Assembly (NCBI GenBank): GCA_025345505.1
Contig: JANVCC010000048.1
Coordinates: forward strand, 5,354,438-5,418,437
Source: Todiramphus chloris collaris
Lineage: Eukaryota; Chordata; Aves; Coraciiformes; Alcedinidae
Direction of reading: 5' to 3'
Length of the DNA: 64,000 bases
Below are positions 1 through 12,693 of the stretch, one piece after another. The stretch's first letter is position 1, and the number at the start of each line of letters is the position of its first letter. The position numbers were made by a program, and so were the translations under genes. The notes under the pieces are model-generated. The model was not told the DNA's origin, did no database searches, and worked only from the letters and a program-made list of their open reading frames with translations.

Positions 1-71
1 GAAGAGAAGAGAAGAGAAGAGAAGAGAAGAGAAGAGAAGAGAAGAGAAGAGAAGAGAAGAGAAGAGAAGAG
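1..71. repeat. (GAAGA)n pentanucleotide microsatellite
   Basis: Perfect 5-bp tandem repeat of about 14 units, all purine on the plus strand. It begins at the window edge, so its true length is unknown, and it ends where the phase breaks at ggagtatc. Confidence 0.97.
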
Positions 72-3000
72 GAGTATCTTAAATGCAAAAGGACACCTAA
101 GTGGCAGAGAAGTCACCCTCATGAAGCAGTGTGGCTTTTTCATTGCTCAGGACAATGCAGAGTTACTGTACTCAGTTATACCCGACCAGTGCAGAGCTGT
201 AAAGTTCTCACTGAATTCTTCAAGAACAGGGTAGAAAAGTAGTTTCAGAGAAATCTCTGCAAATCAAAGGTGATGCTGAAAGAACAGAGCCATGTCTCTA
301 CTTTAAATCAAGGCTCTACTTTAAATGAAGGCTGAAGAATTTTTTTCACACACACTCCCCTAAAAACAGGCCAGTTCCTCCAGTGATCTCACAAGAGTCA
401 ACTGCCACCCCAGCCCTCGGTCACCTGAGAGGAAACACATCTACCACATAATCAACAATTATGTGCTGCAGGCACATCTGAGAAGACAGATGGGGTTTCA
501 GTGAGGTAAAAGGGAAATGTTCTTCCCCTGGTGTATAGATGGTAGGTCAGTTCAACCTCAAAAGTAAAACATCTTGACTTTGTTCAAAGGAAGTGCAGTG
601 AGCAGAGAAAACAGCCTACAAATGAAAGAAAAAGGGCAATTTCTTGGAAAGTGGAGAGGTTTGCTATAGACCAGCCTCCCTGAGCCACATCGGGAACATA
701 CAGATGACAGCCCACCAGGCTGTACATTCAGGAGAGCTGAAGGAACCTGGACCACACAAGGCTTAACTTCAGCAGAACACTGTGGGGCAGGTCAGCAAGT
801 GGAGGGTGATGTGGTAAGCACGCTGATAGTCTTGGACACTTTTCTTTGGCAGGTAAATTCCCTTCATTAGTCAACTTGTTTGTCCCATGAATAGCATCAA
901 AGGAATGCTGTGCTGTTTGAAGAAAGGCACTGAACGTGTGTAATGGAAAAAGAGACATCCCTTAAAAGAGAGAAATACAGGCAGCTTAAACAAATTAGAG
1001 TTGGAAAGAATGAAGGATTCCCTAGATGTCTTGATGGTCATTGGTTGTTAAAGTAATACACTAACAACCAGTTAGAGAAAAAGTGCTGGACTAGCTCCTT
1101 GCAAGGCAGGCCTTAGAACCAAGGTTTTGAAAATATACCTATAGTAGCGTTTGTCTAAAAGTGAGGCAAAACCACTGCTGAGGAATAGTGCATTATCAGT
1201 GAAATCACAGCCATGCACAGTGTGATGCCTCTTAGCCACCAGGACACAGATGAAGCAGCAACATGTTCAGTCCCTGCAGGAGGACAGAGATCAGGGGGGC
1301 TGTAAGATCCAGCATGAAAGCAGGACGAGTTCTGCAGCAAGACTTCTCCTTGCCACCCACATCACACTCTCTCCAGACCAAGGACCCCTGCAGTTCTCAG
1401 GAGCAATGAGATGTCACAAGTCTCAGGGCATTTTGGGGTGCATGGACCCTAAGCAGCTTCATGATTAAAATGTCCCACAGCCACGGCTAGGGCTGGACCT
1501 ACACTTCAAGATCCAAGCAATAAATGGCAGTTGTACATGTGCTTCAGCACCTTAACAGAGCTTGTACAGGGCAGGTAGAGAAGGAATTCATTGAAACACA
1601 GCTAGTTTCTTGTTCAGCACAGTGCCCTGCTTACAGAGCCTGCAGAAAGGTATTCTCATGGAATGAATACAGTCCTCCTTCCTAGAGCAGGCAGCCTTTG
1701 GGAATCTTCATTTTGGCACACCAGCACTACCAGAACATGTACTATTAAGTTCTGTATCAACACTCCACACAGAAGATTTTGAAGTCCAAGCAAGATGCTT
1801 CTTTTCCTCGCTGCCTTTTCACACCTGGCCTGATTTTTGTAAGTCTTAATGGAAAAAGTGAATAAAACAAACCACAGAAGAGCTAGGTAATCCAGCAGCC
1901 TCTCGAAATAAATGATGTAACAATTTGCACTGCACTCCAGCATACACGTATCTTGCTTTGACTTAAAAAAAAAAAATTTAAAAAAATCACTTTCTTGGTC
2001 AAGGAAACAGAAAAAAAAGCTCAGTCAAGGCTACAATTCAAGACATTTCAACTATCTTGTAAGCATATTGCTTGCCAATGGCTTCAAGTCAAACTACAGC
2101 AGTATTTTAAACTCTCATGGAAAATATGCCTGCATTAAAACTCAGTAAAAGAAACTTAAAACATCCTGACAGCATGTGGCCATGCATGAGATCACTGTGA
2201 AAAGCTGCAGCATTTTCTTCAGGTCTTTATTTTCGTTTCCTGGGAAGTTTGAAAGCATAGTCAGCAGCTTATACCCAAAGTCTAGATGTCAAGACAGCAC
2301 AGACTGGAGTAAGTCCAGGAGTTGCATTAGCTCACAATATGCAGTAAAGTAACAAAATCTTGTCCAAGATTTGGAGCACTAGAATGATATGTAGTAAAGG
2401 CTGAACAAAACTAGAGGTTTGCTCCTAGAAGAGGACACTATATAGGGATTTCACTTGGAAAGCATAATTTCCTTTTTATAGTCAAATTCTCTCTTTCATC
2501 CCTCAAGGGCGTGTGTGTATGTGTGTGAAAGTACAGTTTGGCATATGTAAGCTCTCAAATAGTTGCTTTTTATTTTTGAGCTTTTTGTTTGCCTAGAATT
2601 ATCTGTATTTCTTGCAAGTCATTACAAGGAACAGGGTGAGAGCATCCAGTTTCTGATAATTCAAGGGACTCTGGGCGTGTCAAAACCATCTACATAGAAA
2701 CCAGATTTTACAAAGGATTCACAGGGATAAAAGTTTGATTGATTGGGTGGGCTTTTAAAAAGATTTTTCTCATATATTGACTATAAGAAAATTTTCTGTT
2801 TGAATAAACACACAATTGGAGATTCAAAGAGTCTTATTCACCTACCCTATCATTTGTCCCGTAATCAGGTAGCAAAGTAAAGCAGAAGGCAAGCAGCTGG
2901 TAAGTAACCTTGAAAAGTGACTTCCAAACATAGAAAGGCAGGGAATAGAAAGGAGAAGACTAAGGGATGCCAAGGTGGATCAGCACCAGGAATGCCAGAA

Positions 3001-4085
3001 ATCTACATCAGTGTGGACCACTGCCTTGTTTAAACAGTTAGTTGTGATGGCTTTTGTTCTGATGGGTGAAGCGTGCCATTGAGGGTGTTCCATAACAGGA
3101 ACATCCAGTAATATACACTTTTAAATGCTGGAACAAATTTATTCTGTCCTGCACTTGAAAAATACAAGTTGTATTTTATTTCTATTTCCTTATCTACAGG
3201 CTTAACTGCTCTTATTCATTGACTTCTTTTTTTTAAGTTAACATCTCAGATTATGAAGAAAAAGTGTGGGCCACATATAGGGTACTTCAGTTTTCAAGTT
3301 TAGAGATTGCAGCAGGACTTCCTTTCAGTTACCCTTACTAAGAGATAGGGTTTGGAAAATAAGATGGTAAGAACAACTCAGAACGGATTTTGTGTCCCTT
3401 GTGTTGGAATAATATATAGCTATAACCAAGTCTGACTACTGGAATTGCTACAAATACCCTTTTTTTTTTCCCCCCTGTCCATTTTTAATCCCATCAAGTG
3501 TTACACCAGTTTATTTATTCTCTCTCTTTCCAAGCACTTGTTGCGTTACTGCATCAGGAGGAATCCTATGAATACTCTTATTCCAGCTTTGTAGAGCATG
3601 CTGGCTACCTCTACCATAAATAAAAGCTCCTTATAGAATGCACAGCCAATATACAAACAAAACCTGTACCTGTTAGAACTGAGCCACCACGCTCCATTAA
3701 ACTCCAGTGAGATTACAGGTTTTTTTCTAACTTTTCCAGCATTCAAATGATTTCTGATGCATAGTGCTGCTAACTCCTTTTTGGTCAACTATTAATACAT
3801 TAGTTTTACTTTCTGATATTAGCTTTGTTGTAAACTTGCTACACAGAGTCTATACTCAAGGCATCTAATGCCTCAAGATCACTCTTAGGGTAACTTGGTG
3901 TCCAGCTTAGGTTTTTAGGAAATCTCTTGAGATACATAAGACATAAGATACTTAAGAAGTGATGCTACTCCTAAAGTGGTAGTGGTGGAGGACATTCACA
4001 ACTAATTACAGGTAATTTCTTGAAAAATTTGAGAGCAGAACACAAAAATCTTGTCTCCAATACTAGCCACGTGACTGAAGACTAA
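72..4085. other. Non-coding unique sequence, presumed intronic
   Basis: AT-rich, CpG-poor sequence with no recognised gene or interspersed repeat. A short GT-rich stretch lies at about 2510-2528 and A-tracts near 1966-1985. A 95-codon open frame on the minus strand (1656-1943) is hydrophobic but resembles no family I know, and I treat it as chance. Confidence 0.6.
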
Positions 4086-4655
4086 ATCCCAGGTCCCTCA
4101 GCTGCTCCTCATAAGGCATGTTCTCCAATCCCCTCACCAGCTTCGTTACCCTTCTCTGAACTCACCCCAGCACCTCAATGTCTTTCATGTACCACAGCAC
4201 CCAACAGTGAACACAGTGATCAAGCTGCTGAGGACAGGGGCACCATCACTGCCCTGCTCCTGCTAGCCACACTATGTCTGATGCAGGCCAGGATGCCGTT
4301 GGCCTTCTTGGCCACACTGCTGGCCCGTGTTCAACTGGGTGTCAACCAACACCCCCAGATCCTTTTCTGCCGGGCAGCTTTCCAGCCATTCATCCCCAAG
4401 CCTCTAGTGCTGCCAGGGGTTTTTGCAACCAAAGTGCAGGACCCAGCATTTGGTCTTGTTAAACCTCAACCCATTGACCCAGCCTGTCCAGACCTCTCTT
4501 GCAGAGCTCTCCTACCCTCAAGCAGATCAACACTCCCTCTTAATTTCATGTCATCTGTGAACTTCTTGAGTGTGCGCTCAATCCCTGGTCCAAATCATTG
4601 ATAAAGATGTTAAACAGGACCAGCCTCAGTACTGAGTCCTGGGGAACATCCTGAG
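4086..4655 (-). mobile_element. CR1 LINE fragment, ORF2 (reverse transcriptase) part, lacking its 3' end
   Basis: Read on the minus strand, this is the inner part of CR1 ORF2. It starts at the reverse-transcriptase active-site region, where the usual FADD motif reads FTDD (minus strand, about 4561-4550). It continues through the downstream segment and stops just before the LFSLEKRR region that normally leads to the 3' end. The frame is broken, for example by an indel just upstream of FTDD. CR1 copies are normally 5'-truncated but keep the 3' tail. This copy has lost the tail, so it is an eroded or deleted remnant. It is non-functional. Confidence 0.85.
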
Positions 4656-5215
4656 GATGCTGCAGACCCTCCCTCAATATATCCTACTTGCTGCTAAACA
4701 GTTCCCAATACATGATGACTTTTTTCTGAGTTCAACAGGTTGGAGGAAGCTGTCTTCTAGCAGAGAAAGACAAATGCTAGCACAGCTGCACCCCTTTTCC
4801 TGGCAAATAATTTATCTAAATTAGATTAAGCTTTTCTGACCTCCTCCATCTACCCAGAGCTTGGACTAAATGCAGGGGTTACCTACCCACCCCCTGTGGT
4901 ACTAACAGAACACAGCTGAGTAAACAGCTCTACCCTCTTAAGCCCTCGCAGTAGTGGGACTCAAGAAAAAAGAACAGGCTGGTTCCAGGAACTCCAGACA
5001 CCACTCAAACAGCATCAATCCTTTTGAGCATTATAATAGATACCGAGAGGCAGTTTTGCATGATAAAGCCAGATACCAAGGTAAAAGCAAATGTTAATAC
5101 ATACAGAGGTTAACCTACAGGACATTTGGACAGACAGCCCATTAAAAAGAATTAAGAAGTCAGACAAGCAAGTTAGAAGAGAATGACTTTGACTTTTAGC
5201 ACGTTTAATCTGACA

Positions 5216-5293
5216 TTGCTTTAACTACAGTATACTGTTACTACAGTTAACTATATTCAACTACAATATACTACTGCTTTAACTATAATAACT
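5216..5293. repeat. Imperfect AT-rich direct repeat
   Basis: The 14-mer aactacagtatact at 5223-5236 recurs with one change at 5259-5272, and gctttaacta occurs near both ends (5218 and 5276). It looks like a decayed local tandem duplication. Confidence 0.6.
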
Positions 5294-5523
5294 TTCGGAC
5301 AGAGCAGTACAGAAAAAGAGCAAAAAGCTTTAGATAAACAGCATCTAATAGTTTTCCCCTGATCTCCACAAAGTCCAGTCCAACATAGACCGACAGTGCA
5401 CCATCAGATGTGTATTGAGACCACCTTGATGCAACATCCCCATCCAAAGCTTAAATCCAGCACATTGCCAGCTCTGTTAGCAGCACAAGTAAAGCATCTG
5501 TCATTCTGCAAAGCCTTGAAACT

Positions 5524-5589
5524 GGTTTGTGTTGGGTTTTTGATTTGGTTTTTGTTTCGTTATGGGGTTTTTGTGGGTTTTTTTTTTTG
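5524..5589. repeat. G/T-rich low-complexity tract
   Basis: Runs of T interrupted by GG or GGG on the plus strand, ending in a T homopolymer. It is the complement of the A/C-rich tracts found elsewhere in the window. Confidence 0.7.
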
Positions 5590-6540
5590 CTTGAGGAAAA
5601 TAATGGATTAATATTACTAGCATTCAGAGTTTCTTGTTAGGATAGATTTAATCTGATTTTGGAGGGAAATACTTTGTGCTATTTTTTTAAATTAAAAAAA
5701 ATAAACAAGATGATTGTTTTTTTCTTTTTCTTTCTGCCATTGCCCTTCCAACTATGAACTGACTACTACATAACTTAAGTTACCAGTGTAGGCAAGGGAC
5801 AGAAAACAGTTGACAAAGAACACCTGAAAGTAGATTTGCCTGATAAAGGCCCTTTAGATAAACCCAACTTGTCTACAAATGACTGATTTGCAATATTGAT
5901 TGTCAAGAAAACCTAGAAAAATAAAACCTTCCAAAGAGAAGACAGCACTGAAATTTCCTAATTCCCCTAGATACCAAGAACACCCATGGTCATCACGTAC
6001 TGGTTTTATAGCTCCCCCCTGTTACAACTCCTCATTTTTTGCTCCAGTAAAACAATTATCTTCTCACCCTGCCTCCCCACTGAAGGAATATCGTAACAGC
6101 AAGCTCTTCTTTGACAGTTAAATGCACATTTGACTAAACTGAGTAGTTTTTAATAACTTCTGCTTAACCTTGAAGTCTGCTGCTTCTATTTCAGATCTGA
6201 TGAAGTGCTGGTGTGCCTGCAAGATTGCCTCATTCTTTCCCCCTGTACCAGCTGGTCTAATAAATTACCTCTTCCCAAGAACCTCATGTTAGCTATGTCC
6301 TTAGATCATACACAGCAACACACTATTATGTCACTTCAAACTTGGATTAAATCCTGATAAAGAATATTTCTGGCTCAAGAAACAATTTTAAAAGCCAGCC
6401 AAACTACTACCTTGCATTATAAAGGTAGCCACATCTCACAGGTCAGAGTTTTTATGCAAGGAAAGGCTCACTTATTAATTAATGAATAAATTAATACCTT
6501 CCAGGAACACAAACATTTTCTGTTAAACTGCTCTAAATGT

Positions 6541-6580
6541 AAAAAAACCCAACAAACAACCAAAAAAACCCCACCAAACC
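6541..6580. repeat. A/C-rich low-complexity tract
   Basis: Alternating A-runs and C-pairs or triplets, with no G or T across 40 bases of the plus strand. Confidence 0.75.
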
Positions 6581-7149
6581 ATCGACTGGACATTTTTAAT
6601 CAATTTGAGGTGACTCCAGAGCTGATGGTTAGGTTCCTAAACTGCCTGCTACAGCCCATGAGGGTAAAACAACCGCTCTACATGATTTAAATTTAAAAGC
6701 AACTTTTTCACTTACTTTGAGGGAGGGACCAGTTTGTTGCAGATAAATTACCTCTTTTCAATCCATGGGTAAAAGGTCCTTTTTTGTTGTTTTTTTTTTT
6801 TTAAGGTCCGGCAGCTGGAGGCTTAACTCCCCTTTCAGACATGCCTTTATTTGGAAACAATGCAGGAGCAGGCAGGGCAGGGCTTTTTCATAAATGCTGC
6901 CTGGCCACATGCAAACTTATGACAACTTGGCAAAAGGAGAGGCAGCCCGGCGCAATCAATACAGCCATATGCTCCTCTAACTGTCCCCGTGCAAAAAAAA
7001 AAAAAAACCAGAAACCTAGAGTTTATGGTTTGAAACAGCAAACAAACAGACAAATAAAAGCCTTCTTTGTAATTGCTTATTCATTGTTACAGGAGAAAGA
7101 AGAATTCTAGTCTCTGCTTTCAGGCAGAGACCAGAGCTCCATAGATAGC

Positions 7150-7220
7150 ATAGAATGGTTGGAAGGGACCTCTGGAGATTGAGTCCAACCCGCCTGCCAG
7201 AGCAGGATCACCCAGGGCAT
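7150..7220 (-). mobile_element. CR1 LINE 3'-end fragment (about 70 bp)
   Basis: The reverse complement of the CR1 3' terminus is visible: atagaatggttggaaggg, then a 'ctctggagat' segment, then 'cagagcaggatcacccagg'. The element is strongly 5'-truncated. It belongs to the same tail type as the copies at 35291, 40881, 48212 and 53754. Confidence 0.88.
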
Positions 7221-10200
7221 GAAAACAGAAATCCTGCAAAGCTTGAAGCTCACACAGCTATACCCTTTAGGACACTTGTTGCTGGTTCACAGTGCTATCT
7301 TCAGGACTGCAGCCTATTTGCTCTTGAGAGCAAAGCTCCTGATAAGAGGACAGAGTCATACAAAATGCCCAGGCAGCACTGGTTATGAATGAGAGAGGGT
7401 CAGAGAGCTCACTGAAGTGCTGACAAACAACTGGACATCAAGCTTCAGGCTGGGTACCATCAATGTACCAGAAGGCAGGACTGAGGCACAGCTCACACCC
7501 CAATGTTAGCACTCTCCTGTTCACTGCTACCCCTGCAAGGTGGCTCCTCGACACCACATCCCCCTTCTTCCCACAGACAGGGAGAAGATGCTATTTCTAC
7601 ACAGTCTCTGACCATCCCACCTTGACAAAAATAAATGGAACTAAAACCTGGGGCCAGCCATCTTCCTGATGCTCCTTTCTCACAGGAGTCTCAGAAAAAT
7701 TAGTGTCAGAAGAGACCGAGTCAGGAGAAGAGACCCCAGGAATTTGAAGCTATAACCTGACATCAGGATCCATTTGCATTTCCTTTCCCACCTTGCTTTC
7801 TCTCACATGAAGAAATGCTCCCAGATAGGAAAGTTACCGTATATTAGGCAATTTTTTCCTTTTGGAAGACAAGACACTACCAAGATACATTCAGGTTTTC
7901 TTCCCCATCTTCTTCCTCTCAAGTATTGCCACGGTCAGGTACAGAAATCGTACAAAAAGGCATTTAAGTAAAGCAGAAATAGAAGGTATCTATTTGAAGG
8001 TATTTTCATCTTCCTCAGAAAAAGAACTTTTTTCCATAACGTAACACTCACTTTCTGCATAATGTTCAGCTTGGATTATCCCCTATACTCTTCCTGGAGC
8101 AGTGGCTCAGTGCTGTTGAGCTGAGGGAAAAATGTCCACTTCATTGCAGATACCTAGTATCAGTTCTGGGTGGACCATCACCACCAAGCCAGTCCCTCAT
8201 TTCCAACCTTTCCAGACCTTTTCTGTTAACAGAAACACCTGCATTCAATGACTGAAACCTACTGCATCCATCCTTAGATGGATGATTGATTTGGCTATAT
8301 CAGTCCAATGCAACAATGAGGCAGCTGTGTGAGAAATTCCCCTTGGAAATACCTACTAAAAAACTTAATTTGCTAAGGAAAAGCCTGGATTTCAAACAAG
8401 GCTTGTCTTCAGAGAGACCTGTGATGAAGGTTTGGCATCTGCTCTGTTGCTGCCTCATGCACGGATGCAATCAACACAATTTTGTCTGCGCTCATCCAAA
8501 ACACTCCTGACCTTCGTTTTCCATTGTGAAACACATCTTGCAAATGTGTATTTTTATTTTTCCTGCCTGATCTCAGGTACAGAGACCACACAGTGAAAGC
8601 ATCTTTTGTAAGCTTGAAGTGGGAAGAGGTAGGTGGGGGAAAGACAGTTTCTGTGGCACGAGTCCCTTTGTAACAAAAGGACTCAAGACCGAGCAGTAAG
8701 TGTGAAAGAGTTCATGGTTAATCATGCAAACTGCAAGAACAGGTAAGTGATAAATATGCTTTCCTCTCAGTGGGCTCTGAAGGCCTCTGTCAAAAAGGCA
8801 GCTTGTGTTTTACACCCAAAAGCAGACACTGGCTCTTTAGTCACCTTACAACAAGGGCTGCTGACAGCTGAGGTTAGGAAGTGATTTTCCTTCTCTCAAA
8901 ATTGCAGCACATCTCACTACACATTAACCATTTCCCACTGCACTCATCCAGCCGGTGAGAGCTCTGGGGAAGCATTATTTTTGATAACGTGTATTTCAAA
9001 AGGTAGGACTTCTTGCATTTTTACAGCTAGCATCTCTGCTGGACTTCCTGACTGCTGGAGTTGTTTCTTAAGAAGAATGATTTCAATTTCACTACAGGTT
9101 GGAACAACTTTCTGAGTCCTCCCAAACACACAAAGTCCTATTTAGCATATTTTGAGATTTACAGTTGTTTTGAGGCTTTTTGCTGGGATTTCAGAACTGC
9201 CTTATCTATGTTTACAGTGTTTACTGTTCCTTGCTCTGGCAAAATAAAGGGGGTGATCAGCTGTGCCAGTTCCTTGACCAAAACAAATCACTAGTTTGGG
9301 TTGGTTTAAGTTTTAACATAACACCACAGCTAAAAAAAATTCCAAGTATGATTTTGTTTCTCTTCCTCCTACGGACTGAGCTGTGAAAAGGGTCCTGTGT
9401 TACAGATCTTGATTCAAGTAACGCCGTGACATGTCCTTCCTTTTCACCTTTCCTATTTAAGAGAGGAAGAATGTATTATTTGAAGTGGCACAGTAACATT
9501 AATTTTGGCAAGATCCTAAAATTTAGGACTTTAACTACCCTAATACCAGGGCGGCTGGAATCCTGTTCAGCATTTTTGCCCATCAAACCACTACAGGGAC
9601 GTGTTGGAGGGATTTGCTTTGGTGTTTCAAATCAATACTGTGGAAAAAGCTCAACAGGAAAACTAAGAGTACACTGATATTTTTCATAACTCTTCTGAGA
9701 GGAATACTCTCTTAAAGCAAAGCAGTGATCCTCCAAACTGATTGCTACTTTGAGTAAGCAAAGTTACTACGGTATTAGTATCCTCCGTAAGAAGTCTAGC
9801 AAACACTAGAGATTGTGTTTAGCAATGGGCAAGTTTCAAGAGAGCCACTTCATGCTTCCCAGCCCAGCAGGGCACTTTATGGCAAGCAAGCGAGCCAGCA
9901 ACTGTGACCAAGTCTGTAAGAAAAATAAGCATAAAAGAAATGATCAGCAACTCAACTACTTGGAGGTGATTTATTTCCTCAGTAGCTGGATGTAGATACT
10001 ACTTCTTTACACTGGTGGTTTTTCAGTTCAGGGAATATATGAAGAGATTCAGAACCTGCATCCAACGCTGTGGCTCTCTCTGATTGTTGGACTGTGTAAA
10101 AACTATTGTGAGAGTACGTTCAGCCTAGTTAGCCAAGAACTTTACCATCTCTATAATTAACTCTGGAGTCTGACATCATCACCCCCTCAAGGTTCTCTTA

Positions 10201-11070
10201 AAATTTTAATAGCCTGGTTTATGAATATTCATTTGCCAGCATTACACTTCCAGGGATTTATGAAAACCCAACGGCGTGTCAGTTCCAAAAGAGGTTCCAT
10301 TATTCCTGCTGCTTCCTTAGCATATTTATTACAAGCCAATTTTATGCTGTCAGACAGTACATCAAGCCTGCAGTTGGTCCAGCCATCTAGGCTGTTTCAT
10401 AGGGATTAACAGACACAGCAGACATCCGAGTGCTACACCTAAGGATGCCTATTAATCCCTCCACTGGACGTGATGCTTCATCAGCTCGAGACTATAAAAC
10501 CTGTTTCTCCCTTATCTCCTCCTCCTTGTTTCTCTCCTCCTACGCATCACTGGAACGAGAAGCCAAGCATAGGACAACCAGCCCTTCAAGGGCTGCTCCC
10601 ATGTGAGAGAACAGTCACCCAAACCACAGGGGATTTATGAGATGCATACAGACAACTATTCCACGCAGTCAGCTTGCTTCAGCAAGCGCTACAAGTCAGA
10701 TGAAACTGGCACAGGGCAACAGCTAAATCAAGTTTGCGACACATTATTCCATTACCAAGAGGCACAAACAGTTCTTCCGTACCAAAATGTGTCATTTGTT
10801 TGACAGTTGTTTGGGGTTTTTTTCCCGAACTGTAAGAGTACTGCAGTTTTAAACCACTGGCTTGGACATTGCAGTATTTCACAGATGTGTGACCCAGCTG
10901 TCCCCAGATGTAAAGCATCTTCAGTTGTGAAAGGAGCTCTCAATAAAAGCTCATACTGCAGGGAGACTGAAAGCTCTTATAAACTTGAATCAGGCAACAA
11001 ATGTTTAGAGCAGAGTTTGTAAGGCATATGAAATTTAAGGCTACATTTAAGTCTGAATGCTAAATTTAAG
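7221..11070. other. Non-coding unique sequence
   Basis: No gene or interspersed repeat recognised. It contains an 11-bp-arm hairpin (8660-8684) and an octamer-like palindrome (10221-10232). It also has a slightly CpG-enriched stretch at about 10420-10560, with a TTAATCCC homeodomain-type word near 10452. Confidence 0.55.
8660..8684. repeat. Short inverted repeat (hairpin)
   Basis: Arms at 8660-8670 and 8674-8684 pair over 10 of 11 positions around a taa loop. No terminator or transposon context is visible. Confidence 0.7.
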
Positions 11071-11519
11071 TCCTATGAGGAGTGACTGAAGGAGCTAGGG
11101 TTGTTTAGTCTGGAGAAGAGGAGGCTGAGGGGAGACCTTCTTGCTCTCTACAACTACCTGGAAGGAGGTTGGAGCGAGGAGGGGCATAGCCTCATCTCCC
11201 TGGTGACGTGTGACAGGACCAGAAGGAATGATGATCCCAAGGGTCTTTTCCAACCTAAATGATTCTGTGATGCGAGCTGCACCAGGGGAGGTTTAGGCTG
11301 GATATTAGGAAACACTTCTTCACTGAAAGGGTTCTCAAACATTGAAATGGTCTGCCCAAGGTAGTGGTGGAGTCACCATCCCTGGAGGCATTTAAATGTC
11401 GTGTGGACCTTGTGCTCAGGGACATGGTTTAGTGGTCAGCTTGCACTGTTGGGTCAAAGGCTGTACTGGATGATCTGGAAGGTCTCTTCCAAGCCAAGAG
11501 ATTCTGTGATTTTGTGATT
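11071..11519 (+). mobile_element. CR1 LINE 3' fragment with an embedded second CR1 tail
   Basis: Reads as the CR1 3' region in order: tgaggagtgactgaagg, the 'gtctggagaagaggaggctgagg' region, the 'ggaggtttaggctggatatt' region, the 'gtggtggagtcacc' region, and the tail ending attctgtgattttgtgatt. Between about 11231 and 11275 it is interrupted by about 44 bp that themselves look like a CR1 terminus (ggtcttttccaacctaaatg followed by attctgtgatg). The host's own tail at 11480-11519 has a different sequence, so the insert is not a copy of it. The element is 5'-truncated and non-coding. Confidence 0.92.
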
Positions 11520-12660
11520 AACTGTATTAAGACGGGTGTTTTTCCTGTGAATTATTCAGAAGCTTCCTCCTAATATTCATGCAAACTGTAAAGCAAAACT
11601 AGAAAGCTAAATAGTATTTGTCATTTATCTATTCCTTGGCTTTGCCTCTCCTTTGTCAACAGAGGCAGCTCAAGAAAGCTCAGAAAACTTTTGTCATTTC
11701 CTAACAAAATGAATTTCAATAGAACTTTCTGAAGGCATCATCAAACCCTATCTCAGAACAACTGATGCAATTAAGTGATTTCTCCCCTCACCACCACCAC
11801 TGCAGAACAAATGTGGCAAGAGGTTTGATCTGTCACAAATGAGCATTCAAAGTTTCTCCTTTCTGTTTCTGCTCCAAATATTCACAAAGCAACAAAAAGT
11901 TCTCAATTTGGCAGTCATTTCCAACAGTACAATTTGGCAAACGCAGTATTTAAAGGTGTCTCCAAATGGAGCTTGTAGACTACTCAAGTTAGCGGAGAAA
12001 AGGGGGAGAGAAATGCAGAGAATTAATAAATTAGGTAATTAAAAAAAAAAAAGGGTATAATGCTTGAAGGGAAAGGGAGGAGAAATTAGAGATGAGCAAC
12101 TCAGACAGTGAAGAAGGTCAGAAGGCCTGAAGGGTGTCATCATGATTCTGTTTTAAAAAGGGAAAGGCTAAAATTGTGACTGACACAATGGCCTATTGGC
12201 CAGTTCAGAAAGTTTGAGCACCATAAATAAAATGGCTTTACAGAACATCATCACTTGCAAGCTTTCACTTGATGCTTCCTCTAGCTCTCAGGCCACAGCT
12301 TTGGTCACAGACTTGTGTTTGGGAATAGAATTGTAAATTCTTACCAAAACCTGGTGATAAGCTTTGCACTCCAGGCAGCCCTGGACACTGATCAGGGTAC
12401 AGCAAGCTCAGCATTGCTGTGGTTGAACTACAGGATTTCTAGTTTGCTTCTGCGGAGAAGCCAGGCTAGTTGGCCTTGGTTTATCTTTCTTAGTCTTCTT
12501 TGTGGAGGGAATAATTTATGCTATGTTTTCAGAACACAAAGACCTATTGTCAAAGTCACAAGCTGCCTGTTTGCCCTAACAGGGATAGATCCTTTGTGTT
12601 GGAGGGGGAAGGGGGACCTTTCACTTGTAAGACATCTCCTTTAGAAGCAGAATGGGGGCT

Positions 12661-12693
12661 TTGTTGTTGTTGTTCTTCCTATTATTATTATTA
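12661..12693. repeat. Short (TTG)n and (ATT)n microsatellite
   Basis: About four TTG/TGT units, then ttcttcct, then about four ATT units, followed by an A-run. Confidence 0.75.

Larger units (their letters stand above)
4656..7149. other. Non-coding unique sequence with low-complexity tracts
   Basis: No gene recognised. It contains an imperfect AT-rich repeat (5216-5293), a G/T-rich tract (5524-5589), an A/C-rich tract (6541-6580) and a 15-A run near 6993-7007. Short open frames here look like chance. Confidence 0.6.

Noticed and set aside
1656..1943. 95-codon hydrophobic minus-strand frame
   Set aside because: Membrane-like composition arises easily from AT-rich antisense sequence, and no homology is recognised.
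4274..4601. Overlapping plus-strand frames of 62 and 106 codons
   Set aside because: They are antisense readings of the CR1 ORF2 fragment.
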